Below are positions 49,778-61,009 of a DNA stretch of 64,000 bases, in pieces. The stretch is taken from positions 3,844,001-3,908,000 of the forward strand of contig CP089930.1 of assembly GCA_021307345.1 (NCBI GenBank). Reading direction: 5' to 3'. Positions within the stretch are counted from its first letter, which is position 1. The number at the start of each line of letters is the position of its first letter. The notes under the pieces were generated by a model that did not search any database, was not told the DNA's origin, and saw nothing but the letters and a program-made list of their open reading frames with translations. The DNA comes from Escherichia coli (GTDB lineage Bacteria; Pseudomonadota; Gammaproteobacteria; Enterobacterales; Enterobacteriaceae). A program made the translations under genes and the position numbers.

Positions 49778-50827
49778 GTGGAATTGTTGTCTGAATATGG
49801 TTTGTTTTTGGCGAAAATTGTCACTGTTGTTGTGGCGATTGCGGCTGTTGCCGCCATTATTGTCAATGTTGCGCAACGTAATAAACGCCAGCGTGGCGAG
49901 TTACGGGTTAACAATCTCAGCGAACAATATAAGGAGATGAAAGAAGAACTGGCAGCAGCTCTGATGGATCCGCATCAGCAAAAGCAGTGGCACAAAGCGC
50001 AGAAGAAAAAGCACAAGCAAGAAGCGAAAGCAGCGAAAGCAAAAGCCAAACTGGGTGAGGTGGTGACTGACAGTAAACCCCGCGTCTGGGTACTGGATTT
50101 CAAAGGCAGCATGGACGCGCATGAAGTTAACTCATTACGTGAAGAGATAACCGCAGTACTCGCGGCATTTAAGCCACGGGATCAGGTTGTTTTGCGTCTG
50201 GAAAGCCCCGGCGGTATGGTTCATGGTTATGGCCTGGCAGCCTCACAATTGCGGCGTCTGCGCGATAAAAACATTCCTTTAACCGTTACGGTAGACAAAG
50301 TGGCTGCCAGCGGCGGGTACATGATGGCCTGTGTGGCGGACAAAATTGTTTCTGCGCCGTTTGCCATTGTTGGTTCCATCGGTGTGGTAGCGCAAATGCC
50401 CAACTTTAACCGCTTCCTGAAAAGTAAAGATATTGATATTGAACTGCATACTGCCGGGCAATATAAGCGCACGCTGACATTGCTGGGTGAAAATACTGAA
50501 GAAGGGCGCGAAAAATTCCGCGAAGAACTGAACGAAACACATCAGCTATTTAAAGATTTTGTAAAACGTATGCGTCCGTCTCTGGATATTGAAGAGGTGG
50601 CTACCGGTGAACACTGGTACGGGCAACAGGCGGTAGAGAAAGGCCTGGTTGACGAAATCAACACCAGTGATGAAGTGATTCTTAATCTGATGGACGGTCG
50701 AGAAGTGGTCAATGTGCGTTATATGCAGCGTAAACGGTTAATCGATCGGTTTACCGGCAGTGCGGCAGAGAGCGTCGACCGATTGTTGCTACGCTGGTGG
50801 CAGCGTGGGCAAAAGCCTTTGATGTAA
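49778..50827 (+). CDS. sohB: inner membrane S49 peptidase SohB
   Basis: A 349-residue Clp-fold peptidase of the signal peptide peptidase A (S49) family. An N-terminal membrane anchor (LLSEYGLFLAKIVTVVVAIA, then VAAII) precedes a Lys-rich, Ala-rich stretch (residues 65-95). The catalytic domain shows LESPGGMVHGYG, the nucleophile Ser in VAASGGYMMACVAD, and Lys in GQYKRTLTLLG. It was identified as a multicopy suppressor of htrA loss. The start is a GTG at 49778 with AAGGTGGGA upstream; an ATG at 49673 would add 35 residues before the anchor and is rejected. Confidence 0.96.
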   Translation: MELLSEYGLFLAKIVTVVVAIAAVAAIIVNVAQRNKRQRGELRVNNLSEQYKEMKEELAAALMDPHQQKQWHKAQKKKHKQEAKAAKAKAKLGEVVTDSKPRVWVLDFKGSMDAHEVNSLREEITAVLAAFKPRDQVVLRLESPGGMVHGYGLAASQLRRLRDKNIPLTVTVDKVAASGGYMMACVADKIVSAPFAIVGSIGVVAQMPNFNRFLKSKDIDIELHTAGQYKRTLTLLGENTEEGREKFREELNETHQLFKDFVKRMRPSLDIEEVATGEHWYGQQAVEKGLVDEINTSDEVILNLMDGREVVNVRYMQRKRLIDRFTGSAAESVDRLLLRWWQRGQKPLM

Positions 50828-50832
50828 AAGAC

Positions 50833-50858
50833 AAACGCGAGGTTCAGGCCTCGCGTTT
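50833..50858. terminator. sohB/yciN bidirectional terminator
   Basis: AAACGCGAGG pairs perfectly with CCTCGCGTTT around TTCAGG, and lies between convergent sohB and yciN. Confidence 0.87.
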
Positions 50859-50862
50859 TGCT

Positions 50863-51114
50863 TTAATCTACCAGATGATATTTTTCCGAGAGCACGTGTG
50901 CCAGGTGTTTGAACATATTAAACACAGCAGTGCTTTTCGCTGTCGGCAGCCCTTGCTCATCTAAAAAGTAATCGCCAGTAAACACCAGCACGCCATTACG
51001 CTGCGTGACGCCGGTGGCTTCAATTCCTGCGAGTGTGTCCTCATGCTCACGAATGATTTTGTTGGCCTCTTTCAACAGCGTTTCGCGGTCGATGGGTTGT
51101 GTCTCTTTGTTCAT
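50863..51114 (-). CDS. yciN: DUF2498 protein YciN
   Basis: An 83-residue soluble protein of the DUF2498 family ([39 protein letters not shown]). Its function is unknown. Length equals K-12. It is divergent from topA and ends next to the terminator shared with sohB. Confidence 0.92.
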
Positions 51115-51493
51115 TATTTACTCCTTAAACAAGGACATTAGTCTACGCCAGGCATGGCATGCGGACAAATATACCACGCTGGCGTCAGGAGCGCCTTACT
51201 GGCAACTTTGGATTTTGCATGCTAATAAAGTTGCGTAACGGATTTTATCAGGTACAGTGTGACGCTTTCGTCAATCTGGCAATAGATTTGCTTGACATTC
51301 GACCAAAATTCCGTCGTGCTATAGCGCCTGTAGGCCAAGACCTGTTAACTCAGTCACCGGAATTTTCGTGAACAGAGTCACGACAAGGGGTTGATATCCG
51401 CAGAGAGCGAGTCCATATCGGTAACTCGTTGCCAGTGGAAGGTTTATCAATGTGCGACGCATTCCTGGAAGAATCAAATTAGGTAAGGTGAAT
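51115..51493 (+). promoter_or_regulatory. topA promoter region
   Basis: A 379-base gap. In E. coli topA has several promoters here, including a heat-shock (sigma-32) promoter, with Fis sites and activation by negative supercoiling. I see a TTGACA at 51292-51297 and a TATAGCG-type -10 candidate at 51321-51326, but the spacing is too long for a standard sigma-70 pair, so single promoters are not assigned. A frame starting at 51452 continues into topA but has no ribosome site. Confidence 0.55.
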
Positions 51494-54091
51494 ATGGGTA
51501 AAGCTCTTGTCATCGTTGAGTCCCCGGCAAAAGCCAAAACGATCAACAAGTATCTGGGTAGTGACTACGTGGTGAAATCCAGTGTCGGTCACATCCGCGA
51601 TTTGCCGACCAGTGGCTCAGCTGCTAAAAAGAGTGCCGACTCTACCTCCACCAAAACGGCTAAAAAGCCTAAAAAGGATGAACGTGGCGCTCTCGTCAAC
51701 CGTATGGGGGTTGACCCGTGGCACAATTGGGAGGCGCACTATGAAGTGTTGCCTGGTAAAGAGAAGGTCGTCTCTGAACTGAAACAACTGGCTGAAAAAG
51801 CCGACCACATCTATCTCGCAACCGACCTTGACCGCGAAGGGGAAGCCATTGCATGGCACCTGCGGGAAGTGATTGGGGGTGATGAAGCTCGCTATAGCCG
51901 AGTGGTGTTTAACGAAATTACTAAAAACGCGATCCGCCAGGCGTTCAACAAACCCGGCGAACTGAATATTGATCGTGTTAATGCCCAGCAGGCGCGTCGC
52001 TTTATGGATCGCGTCGTGGGTTATATGGTTTCGCCGCTGCTATGGAAAAAGATCGCTCGCGGTCTTTCCGCCGGGCGTGTGCAATCCGTAGCGGTTCGCC
52101 TGGTGGTTGAGCGTGAGCGTGAAATTAAAGCGTTCGTGCCGGAAGAATTCTGGGAAGTCGATGCCAGTACGACTACGCCGTCTGGTGAAGCGTTGGCTTT
52201 GCAGGTGACTCATCAGAACGATAAACCGTTCCGCCCGGTCAACAAAGAACAAACTCAGGCTGCGGTAAGTCTGCTTGAAAAAGCGCGCTACAGCGTGCTG
52301 GAACGTGAAGACAAACCGACAACCAGTAAACCAGGCGCTCCTTTTATTACCTCTACGCTGCAACAAGCTGCCAGCACCCGTCTTGGTTTTGGTGTGAAAA
52401 AAACCATGATGATGGCGCAGCGTCTGTATGAAGCTGGCTATATCACTTACATGCGTACCGACTCCACTAACCTGAGTCAGGACGCGGTAAACATGGTTCG
52501 CGGTTATATCAGCGATAATTTTGGTAATAAATATCTGCCGGAAAGCCCGAACCAATACGCCAGCAAAGAAAACTCACAGGAAGCGCACGAAGCGATTCGT
52601 CCTTCAGATGTCAATGTGATGGCGGAATCGCTGAAAGATATGGAAGCAGATGCGCAGAAACTGTACCAGTTAATCTGGCGTCAGTTTGTTGCCTGTCAAA
52701 TGACCCCAGCGAAATATGACTCCACCACGCTGACCGTTGGCGCGGGTGACTTCCGCCTGAAAGCGCGCGGTCGTATTCTGCGTTTCGATGGCTGGACGAA
52801 AGTAATGCCTGCGCTGCGTAAAGGCGATGAAGATCGTATTTTACCGGCTGTCGATAAAGGTGACTCCCTGTCGCTTGTTGAACTGACGCCTGCGCAGCAC
52901 TTTACCAAGCCGCCAGCCCGTTTTAGCGAAGCTTCACTGGTTAAAGAACTGGAAAAACGCGGGATCGGTCGTCCGTCTACCTATGCGTCGATCATTTCGA
53001 CCATTCAGGATCGCGGCTATGTGCGTGTGGAAAACCGTCGCTTCTATGCGGAAAAAATGGGTGAGATCGTTACTGATCGCCTGGAAGAAAATTTCCGCGA
53101 GTTAATGAATTACGACTTTACCGCGCAGATGGAAAACAGCCTCGACCAGGTGGCAAATCACGAAGCAGAGTGGAAAGCTGTACTGGATCACTTCTTCTCT
53201 GATTTCACTCAGCAGCTTGATAAAGCGGAAAAAGATCCGGAAGAGGGCGGTATGCGCCCGAACCAGATGGTTCTGACCAGCATTGACTGCCCGACCTGTG
53301 GTCGAAAAATGGGGATTCGCACCGCCAGCACCGGGGTATTCCTGGGCTGTTCCGGTTATGCGCTGTCGCCGAAAGAGCGTTGCAAAACCACCATCAACCT
53401 GGTGCCGGAAAACGAAGTGCTTAACGTGCTGGAAGGCGAAGACGCTGAAACCAACGCGCTGCGCGCCAAACGTCGTTGCCCGAAATGCGGTACAGCGATG
53501 GACAGCTATCTCATCGATCCAAAACGTAAGTTGCATGTCTGTGGTAATAATCCAACCTGCGACGGTTACGAGATCGAAGAGGGCGAATTCCGTATTAAAG
53601 GTTATGACGGCCCGATCGTTGAGTGTGAAAAATGTGGTTCTGAAATGCACCTGAAAATGGGGCGTTTCGGTAAGTACATGGCTTGCACCAATGAAGAGTG
53701 TAAAAACACACGTAAGATTTTACGTAACGGTGAAGTCGCGCCGCCGAAAGAAGATCCGGTTCCGCTGCCAGAATTACCGTGCGAAAAATCGGATGCTTAT
53801 TTCGTGTTGCGTGACGGCGCTGCCGGTGTGTTCCTGGCGGCCAATACTTTCCCGAAATCACGTGAAACGCGTGCGCCGCTGGTGGAAGAGCTTTATCGCT
53901 TCCGCGACCGTTTACCAGAAAAATTGCGTTATCTGGCTGATGCGCCACAGCAAGATCCAGAAGGTAATAAGACAATGGTTCGTTTTAGCCGGAAAACCAG
54001 GCAGCAATATGTCTCTTCGGAAAAAGACGGAAAGGCAACTGGCTGGTCAGCATTTTATGTTGATGGCAAATGGGTTGAAGGGAAAAAATAA
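51494..54091 (+). CDS. topA: DNA topoisomerase I
   Basis: An 865-residue type IA topoisomerase that relaxes negative supercoils. The N-terminal Toprim domain begins [21 protein letters not shown]; the acidic triad is [11 protein letters not shown]. The catalytic Tyr319 is in [11 protein letters not shown]. Three tetracysteine zinc ribbons follow: CPTCGRKM...[20 protein letters not shown]...CGNNPTC, and CEKCGSEM...CTNEEC. The ATG at 51494 follows TAAGGTGAAT and gives the K-12 length. It is upstream of cysB with a terminator between. Confidence 0.99.
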   Translation: MGKALVIVESPAKAKTINKYLGSDYVVKSSVGHIRDLPTSGSAAKKSADSTSTKTAKKPKKDERGALVNRMGVDPWHNWEAHYEVLPGKEKVVSELKQLAEKADHIYLATDLDREGEAIAWHLREVIGGDEARYSRVVFNEITKNAIRQAFNKPGELNIDRVNAQQARRFMDRVVGYMVSPLLWKKIARGLSAGRVQSVAVRLVVEREREIKAFVPEEFWEVDASTTTPSGEALALQVTHQNDKPFRPVNKEQTQAAVSLLEKARYSVLEREDKPTTSKPGAPFITSTLQQAASTRLGFGVKKTMMMAQRLYEAGYITYMRTDSTNLSQDAVNMVRGYISDNFGNKYLPESPNQYASKENSQEAHEAIRPSDVNVMAESLKDMEADAQKLYQLIWRQFVACQMTPAKYDSTTLTVGAGDFRLKARGRILRFDGWTKVMPALRKGDEDRILPAVDKGDSLSLVELTPAQHFTKPPARFSEASLVKELEKRGIGRPSTYASIISTIQDRGYVRVENRRFYAEKMGEIVTDRLEENFRELMNYDFTAQMENSLDQVANHEAEWKAVLDHFFSDFTQQLDKAEKDPEEGGMRPNQMVLTSIDCPTCGRKMGIRTASTGVFLGCSGYALSPKERCKTTINLVPENEVLNVLEGEDAETNALRAKRRCPKCGTAMDSYLIDPKRKLHVCGNNPTCDGYEIEEGEFRIKGYDGPIVECEKCGSEMHLKMGRFGKYMACTNEECKNTRKILRNGEVAPPKEDPVPLPELPCEKSDAYFVLRDGAAGVFLAANTFPKSRETRAPLVEELYRFRDRLPEKLRYLADAPQQDPEGNKTMVRFSRKTRQQYVSSEKDGKATGWSAFYVDGKWVEGKK

Positions 54092-54119
54092 CCTTTAATT
54101 CTTTCTGGTTTTTAAAACA

Positions 54120-54146
54120 AAGGGTCGCAAAAGCGACCCTTTTTTA
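54120..54146 (+). terminator. topA terminator
   Basis: AAGGGTCGC pairs with GCGACCCTT around AAAA, followed by TTTTTATTGC. Confidence 0.92.
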
Positions 54147-54275
54147 TTGCATATTATTTTATCTCCACACCTATACACTAAAGCTATAAATGATATAGTG
54201 GTTATAGTTAGCACCTTTTTTATTATTAAATCGTATTAGTCACCCGTCAGGAGTGACGAAAAAACGATGTTCTGA

Positions 54276-55274
<999 letters not shown>

Positions 55275-55592
55275 TTACCTGCATTATTTCCGGCACCTTT
55301 TATGTTTTCGGGGTGCCGGAATATATCCTTTGTTCTTTCTTATTTGTACACCGCTCACAATATAATTATCCCTGAAATCTTTATGGTAAATTGGACGTAA
55401 AGTAGTGTCTAATTACCTGCCTCGCAAACTCCAGCCTTCAAATATCTATTTCAGGTCAAAAGATTGAATTATTCACTGGAGACGATTCGTAAATTAGCTG
55501 GATTTTTGGCTAAAGTTTCATTAGGATTTGTCTCATCAGTTGATTAATTATACCAATCGTTTAGCGTATTACTGATAAGTGATGGCGATTAT
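55275..55592. other. gap after cysB
   Basis: A 318-base stretch. A perfect 10-bp stem with arms TTCCGGCACC (55288-55297) and GGTGCCGGAA (55312-55321), followed by a T-rich tail, is the likely cysB terminator. The rest is AT-rich and presumably contains the ymiA promoter, which I cannot place. Confidence 0.65.
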
Positions 55593-55733
55593 ATGAGGTT
55601 AGCAATGCCTTCTGGAAATCAGGAACCCCGCAGGGACCCTGAATTGAAACGCAAAGCCTGGCTTGCGGTATTTCTTGGTTCTGCGCTCTTCTGGGTGCTT
55701 GTCGCACTGCTAATTTGGAAAGTGTGGGGGTAA
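55593..55733 (+). CDS. ymiA: small membrane protein YmiA
   Basis: A 46-residue protein with a charged N terminus (MRLAMPSGNQEPRRDPELKR) and one hydrophobic helix (AWLAVFLGSALFWVLVALLI) ending KVWG, so probably a single-pass inner membrane protein. K-12 YmiA starts at this ATG. A second ATG at 55605 has a better ribosome site (GAGG six bases upstream) and would give 42 residues. Function unknown. It is three bases upstream of yciX. Confidence 0.82.
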   Translation: MRLAMPSGNQEPRRDPELKRKAWLAVFLGSALFWVLVALLIWKVWG

Positions 55734-55736
55734 AGC

Positions 55737-55907
55737 ATGGTCGTTCAGGAGCAGCATCAGATTGCTTTGCCACTGTCTCAGCATAGTGACAATGAAACGG
55801 AAACGAAACGGGAATGTTCAGTCGTTATTCCGGATGGCTGGAAACTGACGTCGCAACAGCAAGCGTTTATAGAGATGTTTGCTGAAGATGAGCAGCAGAA
55901 ACAATAA
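55737..55907 (+). CDS. yciX: small soluble protein YciX
   Basis: A 56-residue hydrophilic, acidic protein (MVVQEQHQIALPLSQHSDNE, then VVIPDGWKLTSQQQAFIEMF, ending EDEQQKQ). No signal or membrane helix. Function unknown. It follows ymiA after three bases, so the two are probably co-translated. Confidence 0.78.
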   Translation: MVVQEQHQIALPLSQHSDNETETKRECSVVIPDGWKLTSQQQAFIEMFAEDEQQKQ

Positions 55908-56023
55908 TTATCATCATTCTTATTATCCGATATATTCGTGAATTAAACGGTTTTTAATACACCACAGCAATAAAAGGTTGAATAATTTCAACAGAAAGTA
56001 ATAACAAGTGAGGGGTGTAGCCT

Positions 56024-56119
56024 ATGATCACCACAAATATGAAATATTGGTCCTGGATGGGCGCATTTTCTCTGTCGATGCTCTTCTGGGTTGAACTCAT
56101 CTGGATAGTTGCTCACTAA
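56024..56119 (+). CDS. ymiC: 31-residue small membrane protein YmiC
   Basis: A 31-codon ORF, MITTNMKYWSWMGAFSLSML then FWVELIWIVAH. It resembles the YmiA membrane segment (SALFW / SMLFW), suggesting a related single-pass protein. GAGGGGT lies upstream with long spacing. A good terminator follows at once, so it is the end of the ymiA-yciX-ymiC cluster. Confidence 0.72.
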   Translation: MITTNMKYWSWMGAFSLSMLFWVELIWIVAH

Positions 56120-56125
56120 TCTCTG

Positions 56126-56150
56126 ACCTCGCTGTGGCGAGGTTTTTCTT
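56126..56150 (+). terminator. terminator after ymiC
   Basis: ACCTCGC pairs with GCGAGGT around TGTG, followed by TTTTCTTTTC. Confidence 0.9.
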
Positions 56151-56282
56151 TTCTTATCCGCAAGATTTCTCCTCTTTTATCAATTTGGGTTGTTATCAAA
56201 TCGTTACGCAATGTTTGTGTTATCTTTAATATTCACCCTGAAGAGAATCAGGGCATCGCAACCCTGTTATTAAGGAGGAGCT
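56151..56282 (+). promoter_or_regulatory. acnA promoter region
   Basis: A short region before acnA. TTGGGTTGTTATCAA (56184-56198) resembles an FNR site with mismatches and a one-base longer spacer; anaerobic repression of acnA by FNR is reported. CGCAATGTTTGTGTTATCTTT (56207 on) includes a likely TATCTTTAAT -10 and SoxS/MarA-type sequence. AAGGAGGAGC is an excellent ribosome site. Confidence 0.55.
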
Positions 56283-58958
56283 ATGTCGTCAACCCTACGA
56301 GAAGCCAGTAAGGACACGTTGCAGGCCAAAGATAAAACTTACCATTACTACAGCCTGCCACTTGCTGCTAAATCACTGGGCGATATCACCCGCCTGCCTA
56401 AGTCACTCAAAGTTCTGCTCGAAAACCTGCTCCGCTGGCAGGATGGTAACTCGGTTATCGAAGAGGATATCCACGCGCTGGCGGGCTGGTTGAAAAATGC
56501 CCATGCTGACCGTGAAATTGCCTACCGCCCGGCAAGAGTGTTAATGCAGGACTTTACCGGCGTGCCCGCTGTCGTGGATCTTGCGGCGATGCGAGAAGCG
56601 GTAAAACGTCTCGGCGGCGATACCGCGAAAGTGAATCCACTCTCACCGGTCGATCTGGTAATTGACCATTCGGTGACCGTCGATCGTTTTGGCGATGATG
56701 AGGCATTCGAGGAAAACGTGCGTCTGGAAATGGAGCGAAACCACGAACGTTATGTATTCCTGAAATGGGGACAGCAGGCCTTCAGCCGTTTTAGCGTTGT
56801 GCCGCCAGGTACAGGGATTTGCCATCAGGTTAACCTCGAATATCTCGGCAAAGCAGTGTGGAGCGAATTGCAGGATGGTGAATGGATTGCTTATCCGGAT
56901 ACGCTCGTCGGCACCGACTCACACACTACGATGATCAACGGCCTTGGCGTGCTGGGGTGGGGCGTTGGTGGGATCGAAGCAGAAGCCGCAATGTTAGGCC
57001 AGCCGGTTTCCATGCTTATCCCGGATGTTGTGGGCTTTAAACTTACCGGAAAATTACGTGAAGGTATCACCGCCACAGACCTGGTTCTCACTGTTACCCA
57101 AATGCTGCGCAAACATGGCGTGGTGGGGAAATTCGTCGAATTTTATGGTGATGGGCTGGATTCGCTGCCGCTGGCAGATCGCGCCACCATTGCCAATATG
57201 TCGCCAGAATATGGCGCGACCTGCGGCTTCTTCCCAATCGATGCGGTCACCCTCGATTACATGCGTTTAAGCGGGCGCAGTGAAGATCAGGTCGAGCTGG
57301 TCGAAAAATATGCTAAAGCGCAGGGTATGTGGCGTAACCCAGGCGATGAACCGATTTTTACCAGTACGTTAGAACTGGACATGAATGACGTTGAAGCGAG
57401 TCTGGCGGGGCCAAAACGCCCACAGGATCGCGTTGCACTGCCCGATGTACCAAAAGCTTTTGCCGCCAGTAACGAACTGGAAGTGAATGCCACGCATAAA
57501 GATCGCCAACCGGTCGATTATGTTATGAACGGACATCAGTATCAGTTGCCTGATGGCGCAGTGGTTATTGCTGCCATCACGTCATGTACCAACACCTCTA
57601 ATCCAAGTGTACTGATGGCCGCAGGCTTGCTGGCTAAAAAAGCCGTAACTCTGGGCCTGAAGCGGCAACCGTGGGTCAAAGCGTCGCTGGCACCGGGTTC
57701 GAAAGTGGTTTCTGATTATCTGGCAAAAGCCAAACTGACTCCGTATCTCGATGAACTTGGCTTCAACCTTGTGGGATATGGCTGTACCACCTGTATTGGT
57801 AACTCTGGTCCGTTGCCCGATCCTATCGAAACTGCAATCAAAAAAGGCGATTTAACCGTTGGTGCGGTGCTGTCCGGCAACCGTAACTTTGAAGGCCGTA
57901 TTCATCCGCTGGTTAAAACCAACTGGCTGGCTTCGCCGCCGTTGGTGGTTGCCTATGCGCTGGCGGGAAATATGAATATCAACCTGGCTTCAGAGCCTAT
58001 CGGCCATGATCGTAAAGGCGATCCGGTATATCTGAAAGATATCTGGCCATCGGCACAAGAAATTGCCCGCGCAGTAGAACAGGTCTCTACAGAGATGTTC
58101 CGTAAAGAGTACGCAGAAGTTTTCGAAGGGACAGCTGAGTGGAAAGAAATTAACGTTGCGCGATCCGATACCTACGGTTGGCAGGATGATTCGACCTATA
58201 TTCGCTTATCGCCGTTCTTTGATGAAATGCAGGCAACACCAGCACCTGTGGAAGATATTCACGGTGCGCGGATCCTCGCAATGCTGGGGGATTCAGTCAC
58301 CACTGACCATATCTCTCCGGCGGGCAGTATTAAGCCCGACAGTCCGGCGGGTCGATATCTACAAGGTCGAGGTGTTGAGCGGAAAGACTTTAACTCCTAC
58401 GGTTCGCGGCGCGGTAACCATGAGGTGATGATGCGCGGCACATTCGCCAATATTCGCATTCGTAACGAAATGGTGCCCGGTGTTGAAGGTGGAATGACGC
58501 GGCATTTACCTGCCAGCGATGTCGTTTCTATTTATGATGCAGCGATGCGCTATAAGCAGGAGAAAACGCCCCTGGCGGTGATTGCCGGTAAAGAATATGG
58601 TTCTGGCTCCAGCCGTGACTGGGCGGCAAAAGGTCCGCGTCTGCTTGGTATTCGTGCCGTGATTGCCGAATCGTTTGAACGAATTCACCGCTCGAATTTA
58701 ATTGGCATGGGCATTCTGCCGCTGGAATTTCCGCAAGGCGTGACGCGTAAAACATTAGGGCTGACCGGGGAAGAGAAGATTGATATTGTCGATCTGCAAA
58801 ATCTACAACCGGGCGCGACGGTTCCGGTGACGCTGACGCGTGCTGATGGTAGCCAGGAAGTTGTGCCGTGCCGTTGTCGCATCGACACCGCGACGGAATT
58901 AACCTATTACCAGAACGACGGTATTTTGCATTACGTTATTCGTAATATGTTGAAGTAA
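56283..58958 (+). CDS. acnA: aconitate hydratase A
   Basis: An 891-residue stress aconitase interconverting citrate and isocitrate; the apo form binds mRNA. [4Fe-4S] ligands are in [12 protein letters not shown] (Cys435 in K-12) and [12 protein letters not shown] (Cys501, 504). The C-terminal swivel domain shows [13 protein letters not shown] and [14 protein letters not shown]. AcnA is induced by iron and oxidative stress through SoxRS and sigma-S. Length equals K-12. Confidence 0.98.
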   Translation: MSSTLREASKDTLQAKDKTYHYYSLPLAAKSLGDITRLPKSLKVLLENLLRWQDGNSVIEEDIHALAGWLKNAHADREIAYRPARVLMQDFTGVPAVVDLAAMREAVKRLGGDTAKVNPLSPVDLVIDHSVTVDRFGDDEAFEENVRLEMERNHERYVFLKWGQQAFSRFSVVPPGTGICHQVNLEYLGKAVWSELQDGEWIAYPDTLVGTDSHTTMINGLGVLGWGVGGIEAEAAMLGQPVSMLIPDVVGFKLTGKLREGITATDLVLTVTQMLRKHGVVGKFVEFYGDGLDSLPLADRATIANMSPEYGATCGFFPIDAVTLDYMRLSGRSEDQVELVEKYAKAQGMWRNPGDEPIFTSTLELDMNDVEASLAGPKRPQDRVALPDVPKAFAASNELEVNATHKDRQPVDYVMNGHQYQLPDGAVVIAAITSCTNTSNPSVLMAAGLLAKKAVTLGLKRQPWVKASLAPGSKVVSDYLAKAKLTPYLDELGFNLVGYGCTTCIGNSGPLPDPIETAIKKGDLTVGAVLSGNRNFEGRIHPLVKTNWLASPPLVVAYALAGNMNINLASEPIGHDRKGDPVYLKDIWPSAQEIARAVEQVSTEMFRKEYAEVFEGTAEWKEINVARSDTYGWQDDSTYIRLSPFFDEMQATPAPVEDIHGARILAMLGDSVTTDHISPAGSIKPDSPAGRYLQGRGVERKDFNSYGSRRGNHEVMMRGTFANIRIRNEMVPGVEGGMTRHLPASDVVSIYDAAMRYKQEKTPLAVIAGKEYGSGSSRDWAAKGPRLLGIRAVIAESFERIHRSNLIGMGILPLEFPQGVTRKTLGLTGEEKIDIVDLQNLQPGATVPVTLTRADGSQEVVPCRCRIDTATELTYYQNDGILHYVIRNMLK

Positions 58959-58964
58959 CGAGTA

Positions 58965-58999
58965 TTTGCTTGCCGGAAGTAAGATAACCGGCAAGCAAA
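58965..58999. terminator. acnA/ribA bidirectional terminator
   Basis: A 12-bp perfect stem (TTTGCTTGCCGG with its complement) around an 11-base loop between convergent acnA and ribA. Confidence 0.85.
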
Positions 59000-59021
59000 T
59001 TAACTTTACAACGTAAGTGGG

Positions 59022-59612
59022 TTATTTGTTCAGCAAATGCCCCATTTTCTCGGCTTTGGTATCGAGATAATGTTCGTTATTGGGGTTACGACCAACAATC
59101 AACGGCACGCGTTCAACAATATTAATCCCGGCTTCGGTCAGAATTTCGACTTTTTTCGGGTTATTGGTTAACAAACGGACTTCATTGACACCAAGGAGTT
59201 TGAACATATCAGCGCAAAGAGTGAAGTCGCGCTCATCTGCAGCGAAGCCTAACTGGTGGTTAGCCTCTACGGTGTCGTAACCTTGATCCTGCAATGCGTA
59301 AGCGCGAATTTTATTCAGCAGACCAATGTTACGACCTTCCTGGCGGTGATACAGCAAAATACCACGGCCTTCTTCGGCGATTTGCGTCAGCGCCGCTTCC
59401 AGCTGGAAGCCACAATCGCAGCGCAAGCTGAACAGGGCGTCACCGGTCAGACATTCGGAATGGACGCGCGCAAGTACCGGGGTATGCCCGGAAATATCGC
59501 CATAGACTAGCGCGACATGATCGTGTCCGGTTGCCAGTTCTTCAAATCCCACCATCAGGAAATCGCCCCATGGGGTTGGCAGTTTGGCTTCTGCCACACG
59601 TTTAAGCTGCAT
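59022..59612 (-). CDS. ribA: GTP cyclohydrolase II RibA
   Basis: A 196-residue zinc enzyme catalysing the first step of riboflavin synthesis from GTP. Zinc ligands Cys54, Cys65 and Cys67 are in [29 protein letters not shown] holds the catalytic Tyr/Arg region. The ATG at 59612 matches K-12; an in-frame ATG at 59675 would add 21 residues and is rejected. In E. coli it is SoxRS inducible; the upstream region is short (169 bases to pgpB). Confidence 0.97.
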
Positions 59613-59781
59613 GAAATTCTCCAGATAATGCTGGTTCTGTATTGGCTTATTTTGCCATAACGCGAAGGCGTTCACCTAATCACGACGCGTCGATCGTTCA
59701 CTGAATGGCACAAATCTGTCAATTTTTCCAGGTCAGGGCATTTTCAGTTATGATTGTGAGAATTATAAGAAAGGAGAGACC

Positions 59782-60546
59782 ATGCGTTCGATTGCCAGAC
59801 GTACCGCAGTTGGAGCTGCACTATTACTTATCATGCCTGTAGCGGTATGGATTTCTGGCTGGCGTTGGCAACCAGGAGAGCAGAATGGGGTGTTAAAGGC
59901 GGCTTTTTGGGTCACTGAAACTGTCACTCAGCCCTGGGGCGTTATTACGCATCTGATTTTATTCGGCTGGTTCCTTTGGTGCCTGCGTTTTCGGATCAAA
60001 GCGGCAATTATGTTGTTTGCCATACTGGCTACGGCGATCCTGGTCGGACAAGCGGTAAAATCCTGGATTAAAGACAAAGTTCAGGAACCGCGCCCGTTTG
60101 TTATCTGGCTGGAAAAAACACATCATATTCCGGTTGATGAGTTCTACACTTTAAAGCGTGCAGAGCGCGGAAATTTAGTGAAAGAACAGTTGGCTGAAGA
60201 GAAAAATATCCCGCAATATTTGCGAACTCATTGGCAGAAAGAGACCGGTTTTGCCTTTCCTTCTGGTCACACAATGTTTGCTGCCAGTTGGGCTCTGCTG
60301 GCCGTTGGGCTGTTATGGCCGCGTCGGCGAACCGTAACCATTGCACTCTTGCTGGTTTGGGCAACGGGAGTCATGGGAAGCCGCCTGTTGCTTGGGATGC
60401 ATTGGCCGCGCGATCTGGTGGTGGCTACGTTGATTTCGTGGACGCTGGTCGCGGTAGCAACCTGGCTTGCACAACGTATTTGTGGGCCATTAACACCACC
60501 ACCGGAAGAAAATCGTGAGATAGCGCAACGAGAACAAGAAAGTTAA
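59782..60546 (+). CDS. pgpB: phosphatidylglycerophosphatase B / undecaprenyl-PP phosphatase PgpB
   Basis: A 254-residue PAP2-family membrane phosphatase with six membrane segments. The three catalytic motifs are KDKVQEPRP, PSGHT and SRLLLGMHWPRD. It dephosphorylates phosphatidylglycerol phosphate and C55-pyrophosphate. AAGGAGAG precedes the ATG. It is divergent from ribA. Confidence 0.97.
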   Translation: MRSIARRTAVGAALLLIMPVAVWISGWRWQPGEQNGVLKAAFWVTETVTQPWGVITHLILFGWFLWCLRFRIKAAIMLFAILATAILVGQAVKSWIKDKVQEPRPFVIWLEKTHHIPVDEFYTLKRAERGNLVKEQLAEEKNIPQYLRTHWQKETGFAFPSGHTMFAASWALLAVGLLWPRRRTVTIALLLVWATGVMGSRLLLGMHWPRDLVVATLISWTLVAVATWLAQRICGPLTPPPEENREIAQREQES

Positions 60547-60694
60547 TACTGGTTGAATTTCTGAATTTAACCCTCAAATCATCAACAATGATTGTGGCTA
60601 CCATTTCGCAGACGTCGTGAAAATGGTAATTTAAAGGGCTATTGCGGTAAGTTGACCATAATTTATTCGCTCTAACCACATAACGGGAAGTAAT

Positions 60695-61003
60695 GTGAAA
60701 TATTTACTCATTTTCTTACTGGTGTTAGCGATTTTTGTGATTTCCGTCACATTAGGTGCGCAGAATGATCAACAGGTAACATTTAATTATCTGTTAGCGC
60801 AAGGGGAGTATCGTATCTCTACTTTGCTGGCGGTATTGTTTGCTGCGGGTTTTGCTATCGGTTGGTTGATTTGTGGCCTGTTCTGGCTGCGAGTTCGTGT
60901 TTCTCTGGCGCGCGCTGAACGTAAAATAAAGCGACTGGAAAACCAGCTTTCACCTGCGACTGGCGTGACGGTAGCGCCTGATTCGTCAGTGGCGAAGGAA
61001 TAA
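60695..61003 (+). CDS. lapA: LPS assembly protein LapA
   Basis: A 102-residue inner membrane protein (formerly yciS) with two membrane helices (residues 3-22 and about 42-64) and a short basic cytoplasmic tail. It is co-transcribed with lapB, six bases away. Start is a GTG with ACGGGAAG upstream. LapA works with LapB in controlling LPS transport and assembly. Confidence 0.96.
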   Translation: MKYLLIFLLVLAIFVISVTLGAQNDQQVTFNYLLAQGEYRISTLLAVLFAAGFAIGWLICGLFWLRVRVSLARAERKIKRLENQLSPATGVTVAPDSSVAKE

Positions 61004-61009
61004 CTTTCT

